Below, piece by piece: positions 9,578 to 22,072 of a DNA stretch of 64,000 bases. The notes under the pieces are model-generated. The model searched no databases, was not told where the DNA came from, and saw only the letters and a program-made list of their open reading frames with translations. Numbering within the stretch: the stretch's first letter is position 1; every line of letters begins with the position of its first letter. Position numbers and translations under genes: made by a program. Source of the stretch: Lysobacterales bacterium (GTDB lineage: Bacteria; Pseudomonadota; Gammaproteobacteria; Xanthomonadales; SZUA-5); the NCBI GenBank assembly GCA_019187485.1, contig JABAQR010000030.1, positions 62,001 through 126,000 of the forward strand, written 5' to 3'.

Positions 9578-9607
9578 TTGCGTCCCCGGTTCGGACCGGG
9601 GACGCAA
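9578..9607 (+). terminator. Strong hairpin downstream of rfaH
   Basis: A perfect 13-bp inverted repeat, TTGCGTCCCCGGT / ACCGGGGACGCAA, is separated by a 4-nt TCGG loop and begins just after the rfaH stop. No U-tract follows, so it may stabilise the 3' end or attenuate rather than terminate fully. Confidence 0.6.
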
Positions 9608-9620
9608 CCTGTACCGACCC

Positions 9621-10235
9621 ATGTCCTTGTCCCTACGCGACCAGCTCCTGCAGGCGGGCTTCAAGCCGTCCGTGCCGGAATCCAAGCCCGTGACCAAGGC
9701 TGGCGCCCGGCCTGTGCAGGGTCGCCATGCCGGCAAGCCGGCTACAGGTGTCGAAGTGACCCGACGCCCACCCGCGCCAGCGAAACTGGCGCGCGAAGGC
9801 GAACCCTCGCTCGCACACGCCTACCAGATCCGTGCTGAGACCGAAAAACGCGAGCGCGAGGAAGCGCGACGGCGTGCCCAGGAAGCGGCGCAGCACAAGC
9901 GCGAGCAACGCCGGAAACTTGCCGAACTGGTCGCCGACAAGGCGCAGAACGATCCGAACGGCGAGCATGCGCGCAACTTCAGCTACGGCAGAAAGATTCG
10001 CAAGGTCAATGCGACCTTGGAGCAGTTGCATGCGCTCAACGCCGGCGAACTCGGTGTGGTCCAGGTCGACGGCCGTTTCCTGATCCTCGCGTCGGAAGCA
10101 GTCCGCGCCGTGCTGGCGCTCGCGCCGGGTCATGTCGCGCTGTTCGTGCCTGAAGGGATCGGTGTCTCCGCCGGCAACGACGGCGACGACTACGCGGATC
10201 CACGATTCCAGGTGCCCGACGATCTGATTTGGTAG
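9621..10235 (+). CDS. DUF2058 family protein (YaiL-like), paralogue 1
   Basis: The 204-residue cytoplasmic protein starts MSLSLRDQLLQAGF, the hallmark of the DUF2058/YaiL family. It continues through a charged, helical, probably coiled-coil region rich in Arg, Glu and Gln (about 75-110), and ends in FQVPDDLIW. Members are linked to ribosome or nucleoid association in some bacteria, but the function is not established. It follows rfaH by 48 bp across a hairpin. A second family member lies at 19856-20398 on the other strand and ends in the same nine residues. Confidence 0.85.
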   Translation: MSLSLRDQLLQAGFKPSVPESKPVTKAGARPVQGRHAGKPATGVEVTRRPPAPAKLAREGEPSLAHAYQIRAETEKREREEARRRAQEAAQHKREQRRKLAELVADKAQNDPNGEHARNFSYGRKIRKVNATLEQLHALNAGELGVVQVDGRFLILASEAVRAVLALAPGHVALFVPEGIGVSAGNDGDDYADPRFQVPDDLIW

Positions 10236-10312
10236 CGCCATCCAGGCTCAAGAATGCGTGGTAGCCGTCGCGATCGGCGTCTCCGGTCGATGCGACAGGC
10301 AGCGGACACCGC

Positions 10313-14188
<3,876 letters not shown>

Positions 14189-14283
14189 TCGACCGTCCAG
14201 ACGGCCGATCCTTTCATCGCGATGAAGCGATGCATTGTACGCGCAAGACGGTGGAACGGGGATTGCGGGTGCTGGCGTTGCAA

Positions 14284-15288
14284 CTACGCAGGACCCAGCA
14301 TCGTCGAAGGTGGCTTGCGGGTGCGTGCAAAGCCCACCCAGCTCGCGAAGTGCGGTGGCCGGGACTCAACGCCGCCGGAGCTGATTTCGATCGCCTCGAA
14401 TCCTGCCCCTGCCAGCAGTGCGCGCAACTCATCGACCCCGAACCCGAGGTTGCGATGACCAAATGGCAGCACTGACGAACGGTGCTCATGGCGGTCGAGG
14501 CAGGTCAGCAGCAGGCGTCCGCCCGGTCGCAGCACGCGCGCTGCCTCGCCAAGGGCCGCGGCGGGCTGTTGGGAATAGGGCAGGGCCTGCATCAGCAGGA
14601 CCAGGTCGGCACTGTGGGGCGCCAGCGGCAACTGGTGCATGTCGCCGGTGCGGACATGCACGTGCGGTAGCCCGAGCAAGCGCCGCCGCGCTGCCGCAAC
14701 CACGACCTCGCTGGAATCGACACAGGTCCAGGTTCGCGCGCGCGGCGCCAGCAGTTCGGCGAGCGCGCCGTCGCCCGATGCGATGTCGAGCACATCATCC
14801 AGCGACAGCAGTCCGAGGCAGGCGCGCATCGTCGCCTCCCAACTGCGCCCAGGCGAATAGTGCCTTTCCATGTCACCGGCCACGCTGTCCGCCCAGTTTG
14901 CGCCGCCGCGGCGTGCCGTCAGCGCGGCATCGCGACGCGCGCGGTCGTCGTGCAGCAGCGGGTCGCGAGAGTGGGCGTAGAGACTCTTCCAGACCTCGCG
15001 CGCCGCGCCCGGCCAGGTTTCCATCGCCGCGCGATGGTAGGCGGCCACGCCGGCGCGGCGGTCGGTCACCAGGCCGGCTTCCTTGAGCTTGCCCAGATGC
15101 GTGGACACGCTCGGTTGTTTCAGCCGCGTGATGATCGCAAGTTCGGCGACCGTCAACTCCTCGTCGACCAGCAGCGCCAGCAGGCGCACGCGTGTGGCGT
15201 CGGCGAACAGGCGCAGGAGATCGGTGGCGTTGGCGAGTTCGATGGCGGCGGAATCCTGGTCGGGAACCCGATTGTAGGATCGATGCAC
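14284..15288 (-). CDS. ArsR-type regulator fused to a SAM-dependent methyltransferase
   Basis: The 334-residue protein joins an ArsR winged helix (about 18-95; [43 protein letters not shown]) to a class I methyltransferase domain (about 150-330; [15 protein letters not shown] motif I, then [12 protein letters not shown]). No metal-binding cysteines are seen in the DNA-binding helix, so it is unlikely to sense metals. ArsR-family SahR proteins regulate the S-adenosylmethionine cycle in proteobacteria. Placement directly upstream of metH suggests a similar role, with the methyltransferase domain perhaps sensing SAM or SAH. That role is inference. The start is a GTG at 15288. It lies between lpxL and metH on the same strand. 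Confidence 0.85.
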   Translation of the reverse strand: MHRSYNRVPDQDSAAIELANATDLLRLFADATRVRLLALLVDEELTVAELAIITRLKQPSVSTHLGKLKEAGLVTDRRAGVAAYHRAAMETWPGAAREVWKSLYAHSRDPLLHDDRARRDAALTARRGGANWADSVAGDMERHYSPGRSWEATMRACLGLLSLDDVLDIASGDGALAELLAPRARTWTCVDSSEVVVAAARRRLLGLPHVHVRTGDMHQLPLAPHSADLVLLMQALPYSQQPAAALGEAARVLRPGGRLLLTCLDRHEHRSSVLPFGHRNLGFGVDELRALLAGAGFEAIEISSGGVESRPPHFASWVGFARTRKPPSTMLGPA

Positions 15289-15333
15289 GGCGAGCGACCG
15301 CGTGGGTGAGTTGCGCCGCGCGATCCGTCGCGA

Positions 15334-16257
15334 CTAGGCGTACGGCGAAGCTTCCTGCGGATCTGGCCGGGTCTTGAAGCGTGCGTGCAGCCAAAGGTAC
15401 TGTTCGGGGGCGGCGCGGATGATGCCTTCGAGCATGCGGTTGACGCGCGTGGTGTCGACGAGTGCGTCGACAGTCGGGAAATCGTCGAGCGGCGGATGCA
15501 GCTTCAGTCGATAGCTCCCGTCCGCCTCGCGGCGGTGTTCGAAGCCGACCACCACCGAGCCGGTCAACCGCGCCAACTGATGAGTGGCTGTGATGGTTGC
15601 GGCCGGAATGCCGAAGAATGGCGCGAACACGCGCTCGCCGCGGCGGTATTCCTGGTCGGGCGCGTACCAGATGGTGCCACCGGACTTGAGGTAGCGGATG
15701 GCCGCGCGCAACTCGTCGCGGCGGAACATCGCGTCGGCGTAGCGCAGTCGGCCGCGTTTCACCGCCCATTCGAAGGCGGGGTCGTGGTGTTCGCGATACA
15801 TGCCGGCGAGCGGCGCGTAGCGGCAAAACAGGCGTCCGGCCAGTTCGAGGTGACTGAAGTGGCCACCGACCAGCAGCACGCCACGACCGGTCGCATGTGC
15901 GGCTTCGATGTGTTCCAGCCCTTCGATGGTCGCCGGCAATTTCGCGACCCGCCGGTGCGAGCCGAACCAGCCCCAGGCGAAGGCGGCGAGCATGCGTCCG
16001 GATTCGCGCGCATTGGCGTGCGCGACGCGCTGGCGCTCCATTTCGGTCCAATCCGGGAAACACAGTTCGAGATTGCGCAGCAGCACGTGCCGGCGCCGCG
16101 GCAGCAGCGCCAGTACCGGCGGGCCGAGCAGGGCGCCGAGCGCAAGCGCCACCCGGTGTGGGATGCGTGCGATCAGCCACAGCAACGCGACCGCGATCCA
16201 GCCTGGCCAGCAGTAGGGGTGCCACAGAGGGCGGGTGGCGGTCTTGACCTGGCGCAT
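15334..16257 (-). CDS. lpxL: Lipid A biosynthesis acyltransferase (LpxL/LpxM family)
   Basis: This inner-membrane enzyme adds a secondary acyl chain to Kdo-lipid IVA. The 307-residue product has an N-terminal membrane anchor (about 12-40), the HFSHLE form of the catalytic HX4D/E motif in LVGGHFSHLELAG, a YAPDQEY segment and the EQYLWLHARFKTRP terminus typical of the family. ATG 16257 gives the usual start before the anchor. It is divergent from waaA, the Kdo transferase acting just before it in the pathway. Which chain it transfers (lauroyl or myristoyl) cannot be decided. Confidence 0.92.
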   Translation of the reverse strand: MRQVKTATRPLWHPYCWPGWIAVALLWLIARIPHRVALALGALLGPPVLALLPRRRHVLLRNLELCFPDWTEMERQRVAHANARESGRMLAAFAWGWFGSHRRVAKLPATIEGLEHIEAAHATGRGVLLVGGHFSHLELAGRLFCRYAPLAGMYREHHDPAFEWAVKRGRLRYADAMFRRDELRAAIRYLKSGGTIWYAPDQEYRRGERVFAPFFGIPAATITATHQLARLTGSVVVGFEHRREADGSYRLKLHPPLDDFPTVDALVDTTRVNRMLEGIIRAAPEQYLWLHARFKTRPDPQEASPYA

Positions 16258-16356
16258 GCGGGGGAGTCTAGAGCCGGAGCATGGAGGCATGGAGGCATGA
16301 CTCGTGCCCTCGTGCCCTCGTGGGACATACTGCCAGCCCCTCCCGCCGCCCGCCGC
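16258..16356. other. Divergent lpxL/waaA intergenic region with short direct repeats
   Basis: The 99-bp gap contains two back-to-back short tandem repeats, GGAGCAT-GGAGGCAT-GGAGGCAT and CTCGTGCC-CTCGTGCC-CTCGTG (about 16276-16323). It must hold both divergent promoters if these genes are transcribed from here, but no convincing promoter boxes were recognised. Confidence 0.5.
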
Positions 16357-17655
16357 ATGCGCCTCCTCTCGCGCCGCCTCTACACGCTGGCGATGTACCT
16401 GGCGATGCCGGTGATCCTGTATCGCCTGGCGTTCAGGGGTTTGCGCAACCGCGGCTATCATTCGCGCTGGCTGGAGCGCTTCGGCTGGTTTCGCGATCCG
16501 GGTTTCGCGTCCTCGATCTGGGTGCACGCGGTGTCGGTCGGCGAGTTCAATGCGGCGGTGCCGCTGATCCAGGCGCTGATGGAGAAGCACCCGGACACGC
16601 GGCTGGTGGTCACCACGATCACGCCGACCGGTTCCGAGCGCGTGCGCAAGCAGTTCGGCGAACGCGTGTTCCATGTCTACCTGCCCTACGACCTGCCTGC
16701 CGCGATCGCGCGCTTCTTCGCACGGGTCAAGCCGCGCATCGCGGTGGTCATGGAGACCGAGATCTGGCCGAACCTGTACTTCGAATGCCGCGAGCGCGGC
16801 ATCCCGATCTTCATCGCCAACGCACGCCTGTCCGAGCGCAGTCTCAGGGGCTATGGGCCGGCGCTCGGCTTGATCGGCGAGGCGGTGCGCTGCGCGACGC
16901 TGGTTGCGGCGCAGTCGAAGGTGGACGGCGAACGCTTCCTGCAACTCGGCACGCCGCCCGAACGGACGCGCGTGGTCGGCAACATCAAGTTCGACATGGC
17001 GGTACCGTCCGGCCTCGACCAGGTGGCCCGCGAGTGGCGCGAACATTGGGGCGCGCTGCGCCCGGTATGGATCGCCGCGAGCACCCACGAGGGTGAGGAG
17101 GCCGCCGTGCTGCAGGCGCACGCGCGCATCCTCGGGCGCTTCCCGGACGCCCTGCTGATCCTGGTGCCGCGTCACCCGGAGCGCTTCCGCGCCGCGATCT
17201 TGCTGTGCCGTTCCTATGGTTTCCGCACCAGTTGTCGCAGCGAGGACTCCATCGCTACGCTCGACACTCAGTGCTTCGTGGTCGACACCATGGGCGAGTT
17301 GCTGAAGTTCTACGCCTGCGCCGATGCCTGCTTCGTCGGCGGCTCGCTGGATCGCATCGGCGGACACAATGTGCTGGAGCCGGCGGCGCTGAAGAAGCCG
17401 ATCGTGATCGGTCCGCACACCTTCAACTTTGCCGAGATCACGGACACCCTGGTGCGCGAGGACGCTGCGGTGCGCGCTGCCGACGGGGCCAGGCTCGGCG
17501 CCGAGGTCGTGCGCATCCTGTCCGACCCAAAACGGGCAGCGGCGATGGGCGAAGCGGCGTTGCGCGTGGTCGAGCGCGAGCGCGGCGCAGTGCCGCGCAC
17601 GCTGCTCGCCATCGAGGAGATCCTGACCGACGTGGCACGAGGCGAGCCGGGGTAG
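16357..17655 (+). CDS. waaA: 3-deoxy-D-manno-octulosonic acid (Kdo) transferase
   Basis: WaaA (KdtA) adds Kdo from CMP-Kdo to the lipid A precursor at the cytoplasmic side of the inner membrane. The 432-residue protein starts with a membrane anchor (about 8-24). It has WVHAVSVGEFNAAVPLI, the VVMETEIWPNLYFEC segment, the AASTHEGEE loop, and the GGHNVLEPAALKKPIVIGP motif of the GT-B donor site, in the order expected for the family. ATG 16357 is chosen because the anchor and homology-like sequence begin there; an upstream frame exists but is atypical. Confidence 0.95.
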   Translation: MRLLSRRLYTLAMYLAMPVILYRLAFRGLRNRGYHSRWLERFGWFRDPGFASSIWVHAVSVGEFNAAVPLIQALMEKHPDTRLVVTTITPTGSERVRKQFGERVFHVYLPYDLPAAIARFFARVKPRIAVVMETEIWPNLYFECRERGIPIFIANARLSERSLRGYGPALGLIGEAVRCATLVAAQSKVDGERFLQLGTPPERTRVVGNIKFDMAVPSGLDQVAREWREHWGALRPVWIAASTHEGEEAAVLQAHARILGRFPDALLILVPRHPERFRAAILLCRSYGFRTSCRSEDSIATLDTQCFVVDTMGELLKFYACADACFVGGSLDRIGGHNVLEPAALKKPIVIGPHTFNFAEITDTLVREDAAVRAADGARLGAEVVRILSDPKRAAAMGEAALRVVERERGAVPRTLLAIEEILTDVARGEPG

Positions 17656-17741
17656 GTCGTGGACCACGGGATGTCTGACGGCACGCGAAGATGGCGCGCG
17701 TCGCCAATGTCATACGGCCGTGCCCGGAGAACGTCGCGTAC

Positions 17742-17823
17742 GGCGAATAGTTGCCACATTCTCCGCATCTTTTGCGTCGAATGTCTCGCCCTTGCGGCGA
17801 ATACTGGCTCCAATCTCCGCATG
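17742..17823 (+). repeat. Imperfect direct repeat, possible old operator of the Fic remnant
   Basis: GGCGAATAgTTGCCaCATTC then TCCGCATC (17742-17769) recurs at 17796-17823 as GGCGAATAcTGGCTcCAATC then TCCGCATG. The second copy runs into the ATG of the Fic fragment. The position is compatible with an autoregulatory operator; this is inferred from layout only. Confidence 0.5.
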
Positions 17824-17993
17824 AACAGCGGAGAACAGCGATCCATCTGGGAGGCCAGTGACTGGCCGATGTGGCGCTACGACCCGGCGACGCTAGCTGG
17901 CCCCTTGACCGAAGCCAGAGGTTCCCGGGACTCCTGCTCGGCAGGTTGGCGGATGCAGGCGTGGCGCTGCGCGATCAAGCCAGTCTCGATTTG
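17821..17993 (+). pseudogene. Truncated, frameshifted N-terminus of a Fic-family protein (DUF4172 domain)
   Basis: The frame from ATG 17821 reads IWEASDWPMWRYDPATLAGP then LTEARG, matching the start of the DUF4172 domain that precedes the Fic domain. At about 17917 the frame shifts and the match resumes as LLLGRLADAGVALRDQASL, the next conserved helix. Sequence after about 17993 is unrelated and merges into a dispersed repeat, so the catalytic Fic domain with its HPFxxGN motif is absent. A full-length parent would encode an AMP-transferase-like protein. The combination of shift and truncation makes this a dead gene. Confidence 0.75.
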
Positions 17994-18043
17994 CGGACCG
18001 GCCATCCATGGCCGGCGTTTTATCCTCCGCAGGTCGGACCGCC
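17988..18043 (-). repeat. Partial copy of a dispersed structured element
   Basis: Read on the minus strand, this copy has GGCGG-CCGA-type sequence, then AAACGCCGGCCATGGATGGC, then CGGTCCGCAAATCGAG. It closely matches the first part of the copy at 44797. The CCGGCCAT/ATGGCCGG arms form a hairpin. It starts about 13 bp beyond the stop of the cyclophilin gene on the same strand, much like the 44797 copy behind its gene. The 3' two thirds are missing. Confidence 0.7.
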
Positions 18044-18055
18044 CCGGTGTGGAAC

Positions 18056-19006
18056 TCACTGGCCGGCGCAGACCTCGTTGGTCGGTATGGTCAGGCTTTG
18101 CACCGGAATGACGCCGTCGCCGTAGATCGAGGTGTAGCTGAACACGCCGTTCGCGCAACTGGTGAAACGTACCGTCAATCGTCCCCAGTTCGCGTTGCTG
18201 ACCACCTGGTTCGGACGGAAGGCTGCGCCGAACTGGGCGCCGCTGGTGATCAGCATCGGCACTTCCACCTGATGCGCGCCCCATGCGAAGGGCGCCGCGC
18301 CGATGGTCCAGATCTGACGGCCTTCGAAGAAATCGTACCAGGACACCAGCAGCAGCGGGTTGGCGTCGGTGCCGGCCGCGTGCGCGACCTCGATCAGAAA
18401 GCCCTTGCCGGAGTTGTTGGGGTCATACCATGAGGCGGTGTGCGCGGGCAGGATCGGGAACTCGCCGGCGGCCACCCGTGCGACGCGTCGGACCAGCGGT
18501 ATCCGGATCGGCTGCTCGGAGCCGACGAAAATTGCCGTGGTCGCGATCGTGTTGAGCGTGCGCTGTCCGGAAACCAGTCGCCCGAAGACCGTGAAGTTCG
18601 CATCCAGCGTGGTCGCGTTGTTGCCGGTGTTGATGAAAAAATCGCTGGTGGCGCTGTTGACGTTCGGCGGATTGCCGGACAGCGCCATGGCGATCGTTCC
18701 GGCGGTATTGGACAGTCCGTTGTTGCGTTCGGAAGTGATCGCGGGCCGCTGCGGGATTTCGCTGCCGTTTTCCCTGAAACGCCCGGTCTGCACCACGAAA
18801 CCCGGCACCACCCGCTGGACCAGCATGCCGTTGTAAGCGCCCGAATCCACATAAGCGAGGAAGTTGGCAACGGTGTTCGGTGCGCGTGCGATGTCCAGTT
18901 CGAACAGCATCGGTCCGCGGTCGGTGTCGATCAGCACGCGCGGGTTCTGCGCGTGTACGCAGTTTGCCGCCAGCAGCAGGCAGGCGAGCAGGGTACGCAA
19001 CAGCAT
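18056..19006 (-). CDS. Secreted cyclophilin-type peptidyl-prolyl isomerase with C-terminal WYxP domain
   Basis: The 316-residue protein has a signal peptide (MLLRTLLACLLLAANCVHA) and a cyclophilin domain (about 22-175; VLIDTDRGPMLFELD, FLAYVDSGAYNGMLVQRVVPG, and an FGRLVSG segment), so it should catalyse prolyl isomerisation in the periplasm or outside the cell. A second domain (about 195-305) has SWYDPNNSGKGFLIEV, VSWYDFFEGRQIW and a Cys-containing end. This Trp-Tyr-rich pattern occurs in many secreted proteins of this group; its role is unknown. A GGAG lies 10 nt before ATG 19006. The divergent neighbour at 19129 is also secreted. Confidence 0.87.
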   Translation of the reverse strand: MLLRTLLACLLLAANCVHAQNPRVLIDTDRGPMLFELDIARAPNTVANFLAYVDSGAYNGMLVQRVVPGFVVQTGRFRENGSEIPQRPAITSERNNGLSNTAGTIAMALSGNPPNVNSATSDFFINTGNNATTLDANFTVFGRLVSGQRTLNTIATTAIFVGSEQPIRIPLVRRVARVAAGEFPILPAHTASWYDPNNSGKGFLIEVAHAAGTDANPLLLVSWYDFFEGRQIWTIGAAPFAWGAHQVEVPMLITSGAQFGAAFRPNQVVSNANWGRLTVRFTSCANGVFSYTSIYGDGVIPVQSLTIPTNEVCAGQ

Positions 19007-19128
19007 GCGGTATCTCCAGCAGGGGCGGGCTGGCAAGATAGCGCGAAGCCAGGGGGCGGGTCGTGGATCGATTGCGGCAACCCGCTGCTCGCCATACACT
19101 GGCGGTACCCGTCCGTCAGGAGCGTGCC

Positions 19129-19851
19129 ATGTACGAGCCGGTCGCGGTGTTGCTGTTGGCCGCCGCATCTGCGGCAGGGCGCCCGCCGGCGCCGGAGGTC
19201 GATTGCCTGGATGCGCGTTCGATCAGCGGCGTCTGGCGGATTTTCCCCGACCAGTTGCTGGTGCGGAGCGCGGGACGTCGTTTCCGCCTGCAGTTTTCGG
19301 CGGCGTGCGAGGCCGATCCGGCGCGCAGCGTGTTGTTGGCCCGCGAGGGCTGGGTCTGCGGGCGCGGCGGTGAGTTTCTGCAATCCGGAACGCAGCGTTG
19401 CAGTGTGGCGGGCGTGCATCCGATCAATGCCATCGAGTTCCGGCAGGCGCTCGCGCAGGCTCATCATGCGCGCCCGGTCGCCGGCGACCTGCGGGATGCA
19501 CTGGCTGGCCACGTTGGCCGCTGCTTCGATCCCGGTCGCGTGCGTGCCTGGTCGCTGCAGGGCGACAGCGTGGTCGTGCAGACTTCGGCGGTCGGCACGG
19601 GCGGTCGCACGCGCTATCGCGTGAGCTTCAGTGGAGCCTGCCCGGAAGCCGGAATCCTCAACGAAGTGGTCTGGAAACCGGTGGCCGGTCTGATCGGCAT
19701 CTGCGGCGTACCCGGCGAGTACGCGGTCTTCGGATCGCAGCACAAGGACGTTGCACTTCTCGCGCGTTCCTTCCTGGCGGGCCGCGAGTCGATTCCCGCC
19801 GAGCGCGGCTGCGCCATCGAACGCGTGGAGCCGCTGATCGCCGCCAATTGA
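19129..19851 (+). CDS. Secreted protein of unknown function with two related halves
   Basis: The 240-residue product begins with a short hydrophobic leader (PVAVLLLAAASAAG) and is probably exported. Two similar segments are visible: residues about 28-75 (DARSISGVWRIFPDQLLVRS, then RRFRLQFSAACEAD) and about 125-190 (PGRVRAWSLQGDSVVVQTSA, then RTRYRVSFSGACPEAG). Each has a tryptophan, a Leu/Val strand, a basic strand and a cysteine, suggesting an internal duplication of a small beta domain. It is vaguely like the DUF6491 type, but the match is not firm. A CAGGAG precedes ATG 19129. No enzyme motif was seen. Confidence 0.65.
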   Translation: MYEPVAVLLLAAASAAGRPPAPEVDCLDARSISGVWRIFPDQLLVRSAGRRFRLQFSAACEADPARSVLLAREGWVCGRGGEFLQSGTQRCSVAGVHPINAIEFRQALAQAHHARPVAGDLRDALAGHVGRCFDPGRVRAWSLQGDSVVVQTSAVGTGGRTRYRVSFSGACPEAGILNEVVWKPVAGLIGICGVPGEYAVFGSQHKDVALLARSFLAGRESIPAERGCAIERVEPLIAAN

Positions 19852-19855
19852 TCTC

Positions 19856-20398
19856 TCACCAGATCAGGTCGTCGGGCACCTGGAAGCGCGCGTAATAGGC
19901 CTCGTCGCTGTCCGCCGGCGGGGCGGGTGCGGGTTGTGCACGGCCTTGATCGACCACGATGCAGCCTCCGCGCTGGGCGATGCCCTCTGCGGCTGCACGC
20001 GGGATCAGTGCGTACCCGTCGCCGTGCCGGACGATCACCAGGGCGCCCCTGGCGAGTTGTGCGCGCACGGTCGGACCGACCGGCAGGCGACGCACGCGAC
20101 CCGCGTCGACGAAGTGGTAGCTGCCGTCTCCGTCGGACCGCAGTTGCTGCTGCTCGATCAGTTGCCGCAACTGTGCCTGCTGCTCCTTCACGCGCAGTTG
20201 TTCATTGCGTTCGGCAGCCAGCGCACGGTCGCGCTCGGCCTTCTGCGCTGCCAGGCCGCGCGCGTCTACCCGCTCGGCGACTGGTGACGCAGGAGCCTTG
20301 CCGTCGCGCTGGCGGGTCTGTGCACGCACCGCGGCATCCACTTGATGCTTTTTTGCCAGTCCGGCCTTCAGCAATTGGTCTTGCAGTGGATTGCGCAT
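19856..20398 (-). CDS. DUF2058 family protein (YaiL-like), paralogue 2
   Basis: The 180-residue protein starts MRNPLQDQLLKAGLAKKHQ and ends ARFQVPDDLIW, the two diagnostic ends of the DUF2058 family. Between them lies a charged helix (about 45-90) and a globular C-terminal part (VRRLPVGPTVRAQLARGALV). It is convergent with the secreted gene at 19129, 4 bp apart. It is related to the paralogue at 9621-10235, with the same ends but a diverged middle. Confidence 0.85.
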   Translation of the reverse strand: MRNPLQDQLLKAGLAKKHQVDAAVRAQTRQRDGKAPASPVAERVDARGLAAQKAERDRALAAERNEQLRVKEQQAQLRQLIEQQQLRSDGDGSYHFVDAGRVRRLPVGPTVRAQLARGALVIVRHGDGYALIPRAAAEGIAQRGGCIVVDQGRAQPAPAPPADSDEAYYARFQVPDDLIW

Positions 20399-20531
20399 CG
20401 CATGCCCGGAACGGGAAAAGCGCAGGATAGTAGCGTTTCGACGCCAGCACGTCGGTAGGCACAGCCATTGCCACCCGGGGCCACGCCACTCGGCGGCGGC
20501 ATTCTGGCATCTGCGCGTGCGCGCAGCCGGC

Positions 20532-21974
20532 CTATACCCAACCGATCGCGTAGTAGGTAGCGATCACCACGAAGACCGCGAGCGTCTTGATCGCGGTGAT
20601 CGCGAAGATATCCCGGTAGGACTGGCGGTGGGTCAGTCCGGTGACCGACAGCAGCGTGATCACCGCACCGTTGTGCGGCAGCGTGTCCATTCCGCCGGAG
20701 GCCATGGAGGCCACCCGGTGGAACACCTCCAGCGGAATTCCGGCGGCCTGCGCATTGGCGATGAAGGTCTCGCTCATGGCTGCCAGCGCGATGCTCATGC
20801 CGCCCGAGGCCGAGCCCGTGATGCCGGCCAGCGAGGTTACCGTGATCGCTTCGTTGACCAGTGGGTTCGGAATCGCACCGAGTGCATTGGCAACCATCAG
20901 GAAGCCCGGCAGGGCGGCGATTACCGCACCAAAACCGTACTCGCTGGCGGTATTCATCGCCGCCAGCAGGGCGCCGCCGATTGCCTGTTTCGTGCCTTCG
21001 GCGAAGCTGCGCATGACCGGTGTCCAGGCGAAGACCAGCACCGTGGCGATGCCTGCCAGCAACGCACCCATGACCGCCCAGATCGCCGCCACCTTGGCCA
21101 CTTCCTGCACCACCGGCGCGGCATTGCCGATCACCGCCGGCACGAATTCGTGGCTGGAGCCGTAGGCGCGCGGGATCCAGACGGTGAGCAACTTGTTGCT
21201 GAGCCCGACCAGCACCAGCGGCAGGATCGCGATCAGCGGATGGACCAGTTTCCCCCCGGCGAAGGGTGCCGGCTCATTGACCAGGTTCTCGCCGTAGCCC
21301 TCCCCTGTGGCCAGTGCCGCACGCCGACGCCATTCAAGGTAAGTCATGCCGCAGAAGAAGATGAACACCGCTCCGGTGGCTCCCAGCAGCGGTGCCGCCC
21401 AGGTATCGGTGCCGAAGAAGGAGGTCGGAATGATGTTCTGGATCTGCGGCGTGCCCGGCAGCGCATCCATCGTGAAAGTGAAGGCGCCGAGCGCGATGGT
21501 GCCGGGAATCAGGCGTTTGGGGATGTTGCTCTGACGGAACAGCTCGGCGGCGAAGGGATAGACCGCGAACACCACCACGAACAGCGACACGCCGCCGTAG
21601 GTCAGGATCGCGCACACCAGCACGATCGCGAGCATCGCGCGCTGTGCCCCGACCGCGCGAATGGTCGCGACCACGATCGACTTGGAAAAGCCGGAGATTT
21701 CGATCAACTTTCCAAATACCGCGCCGAGCAGGAAAACCGGAAAGTAGAGCTTGAGGAAACCGACCATCTTGTCCATGAACAGGCCGGTGAACATCGGTGC
21801 CACCAGCCCTGGGTCGGTCGCCAGCACGGCGCCCAGCGCCGCCACCGGTGCGAACAGGATCACGCTGTGGCCGCGGTAGGCGGCCACCATCAGGAAGGTC
21901 AGCGCCGCGAGGACGATCAACAAGGCCATGGAGTCTGAAGCACGCACGATGTCGTGCGTCGCAGTCTCCGGCAT
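20532..21974 (-). CDS. GntP-family permease
   Basis: The 480-residue protein has about twelve hydrophobic segments from residue 15 to the C-terminus and the GntP-family pattern, including an ALGAFTFTMDALPGTPQIQN motif, AITGSASGG-like helices and the ASGGMDTLPHNGAVITLL segment. These carriers move gluconate, hydroxy acids or related carboxylates with protons. The TMDALPGTPQ and DTLPHNGA motifs are typical of the branch that includes 3-hydroxybutyrate or citrate-like carriers, but the substrate is not readable. It stands alone, with no catabolic gene next to it, and is followed on the same strand by a DUF2058 gene. Confidence 0.82.
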   Translation of the reverse strand: MPETATHDIVRASDSMALLIVLAALTFLMVAAYRGHSVILFAPVAALGAVLATDPGLVAPMFTGLFMDKMVGFLKLYFPVFLLGAVFGKLIEISGFSKSIVVATIRAVGAQRAMLAIVLVCAILTYGGVSLFVVVFAVYPFAAELFRQSNIPKRLIPGTIALGAFTFTMDALPGTPQIQNIIPTSFFGTDTWAAPLLGATGAVFIFFCGMTYLEWRRRAALATGEGYGENLVNEPAPFAGGKLVHPLIAILPLVLVGLSNKLLTVWIPRAYGSSHEFVPAVIGNAAPVVQEVAKVAAIWAVMGALLAGIATVLVFAWTPVMRSFAEGTKQAIGGALLAAMNTASEYGFGAVIAALPGFLMVANALGAIPNPLVNEAITVTSLAGITGSASGGMSIALAAMSETFIANAQAAGIPLEVFHRVASMASGGMDTLPHNGAVITLLSVTGLTHRQSYRDIFAITAIKTLAVFVVIATYYAIGWV

Positions 21975-22072
21975 CGCAGGCTCGGTTCAACAGCGTACAA
22001 AAGGACAGAGCCAACTGGCGCCGGTCTCTGCCATCGGATCACTCGCGGGCGGTGTCGCGGCTGCGACGTCTT

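Noticed and set aside
15385-16356. Upstream extension of the waaA frame
   Set aside because: It overlaps lpxL on the other strand; the WaaA anchor and homology-like sequence begin at ATG 16357.
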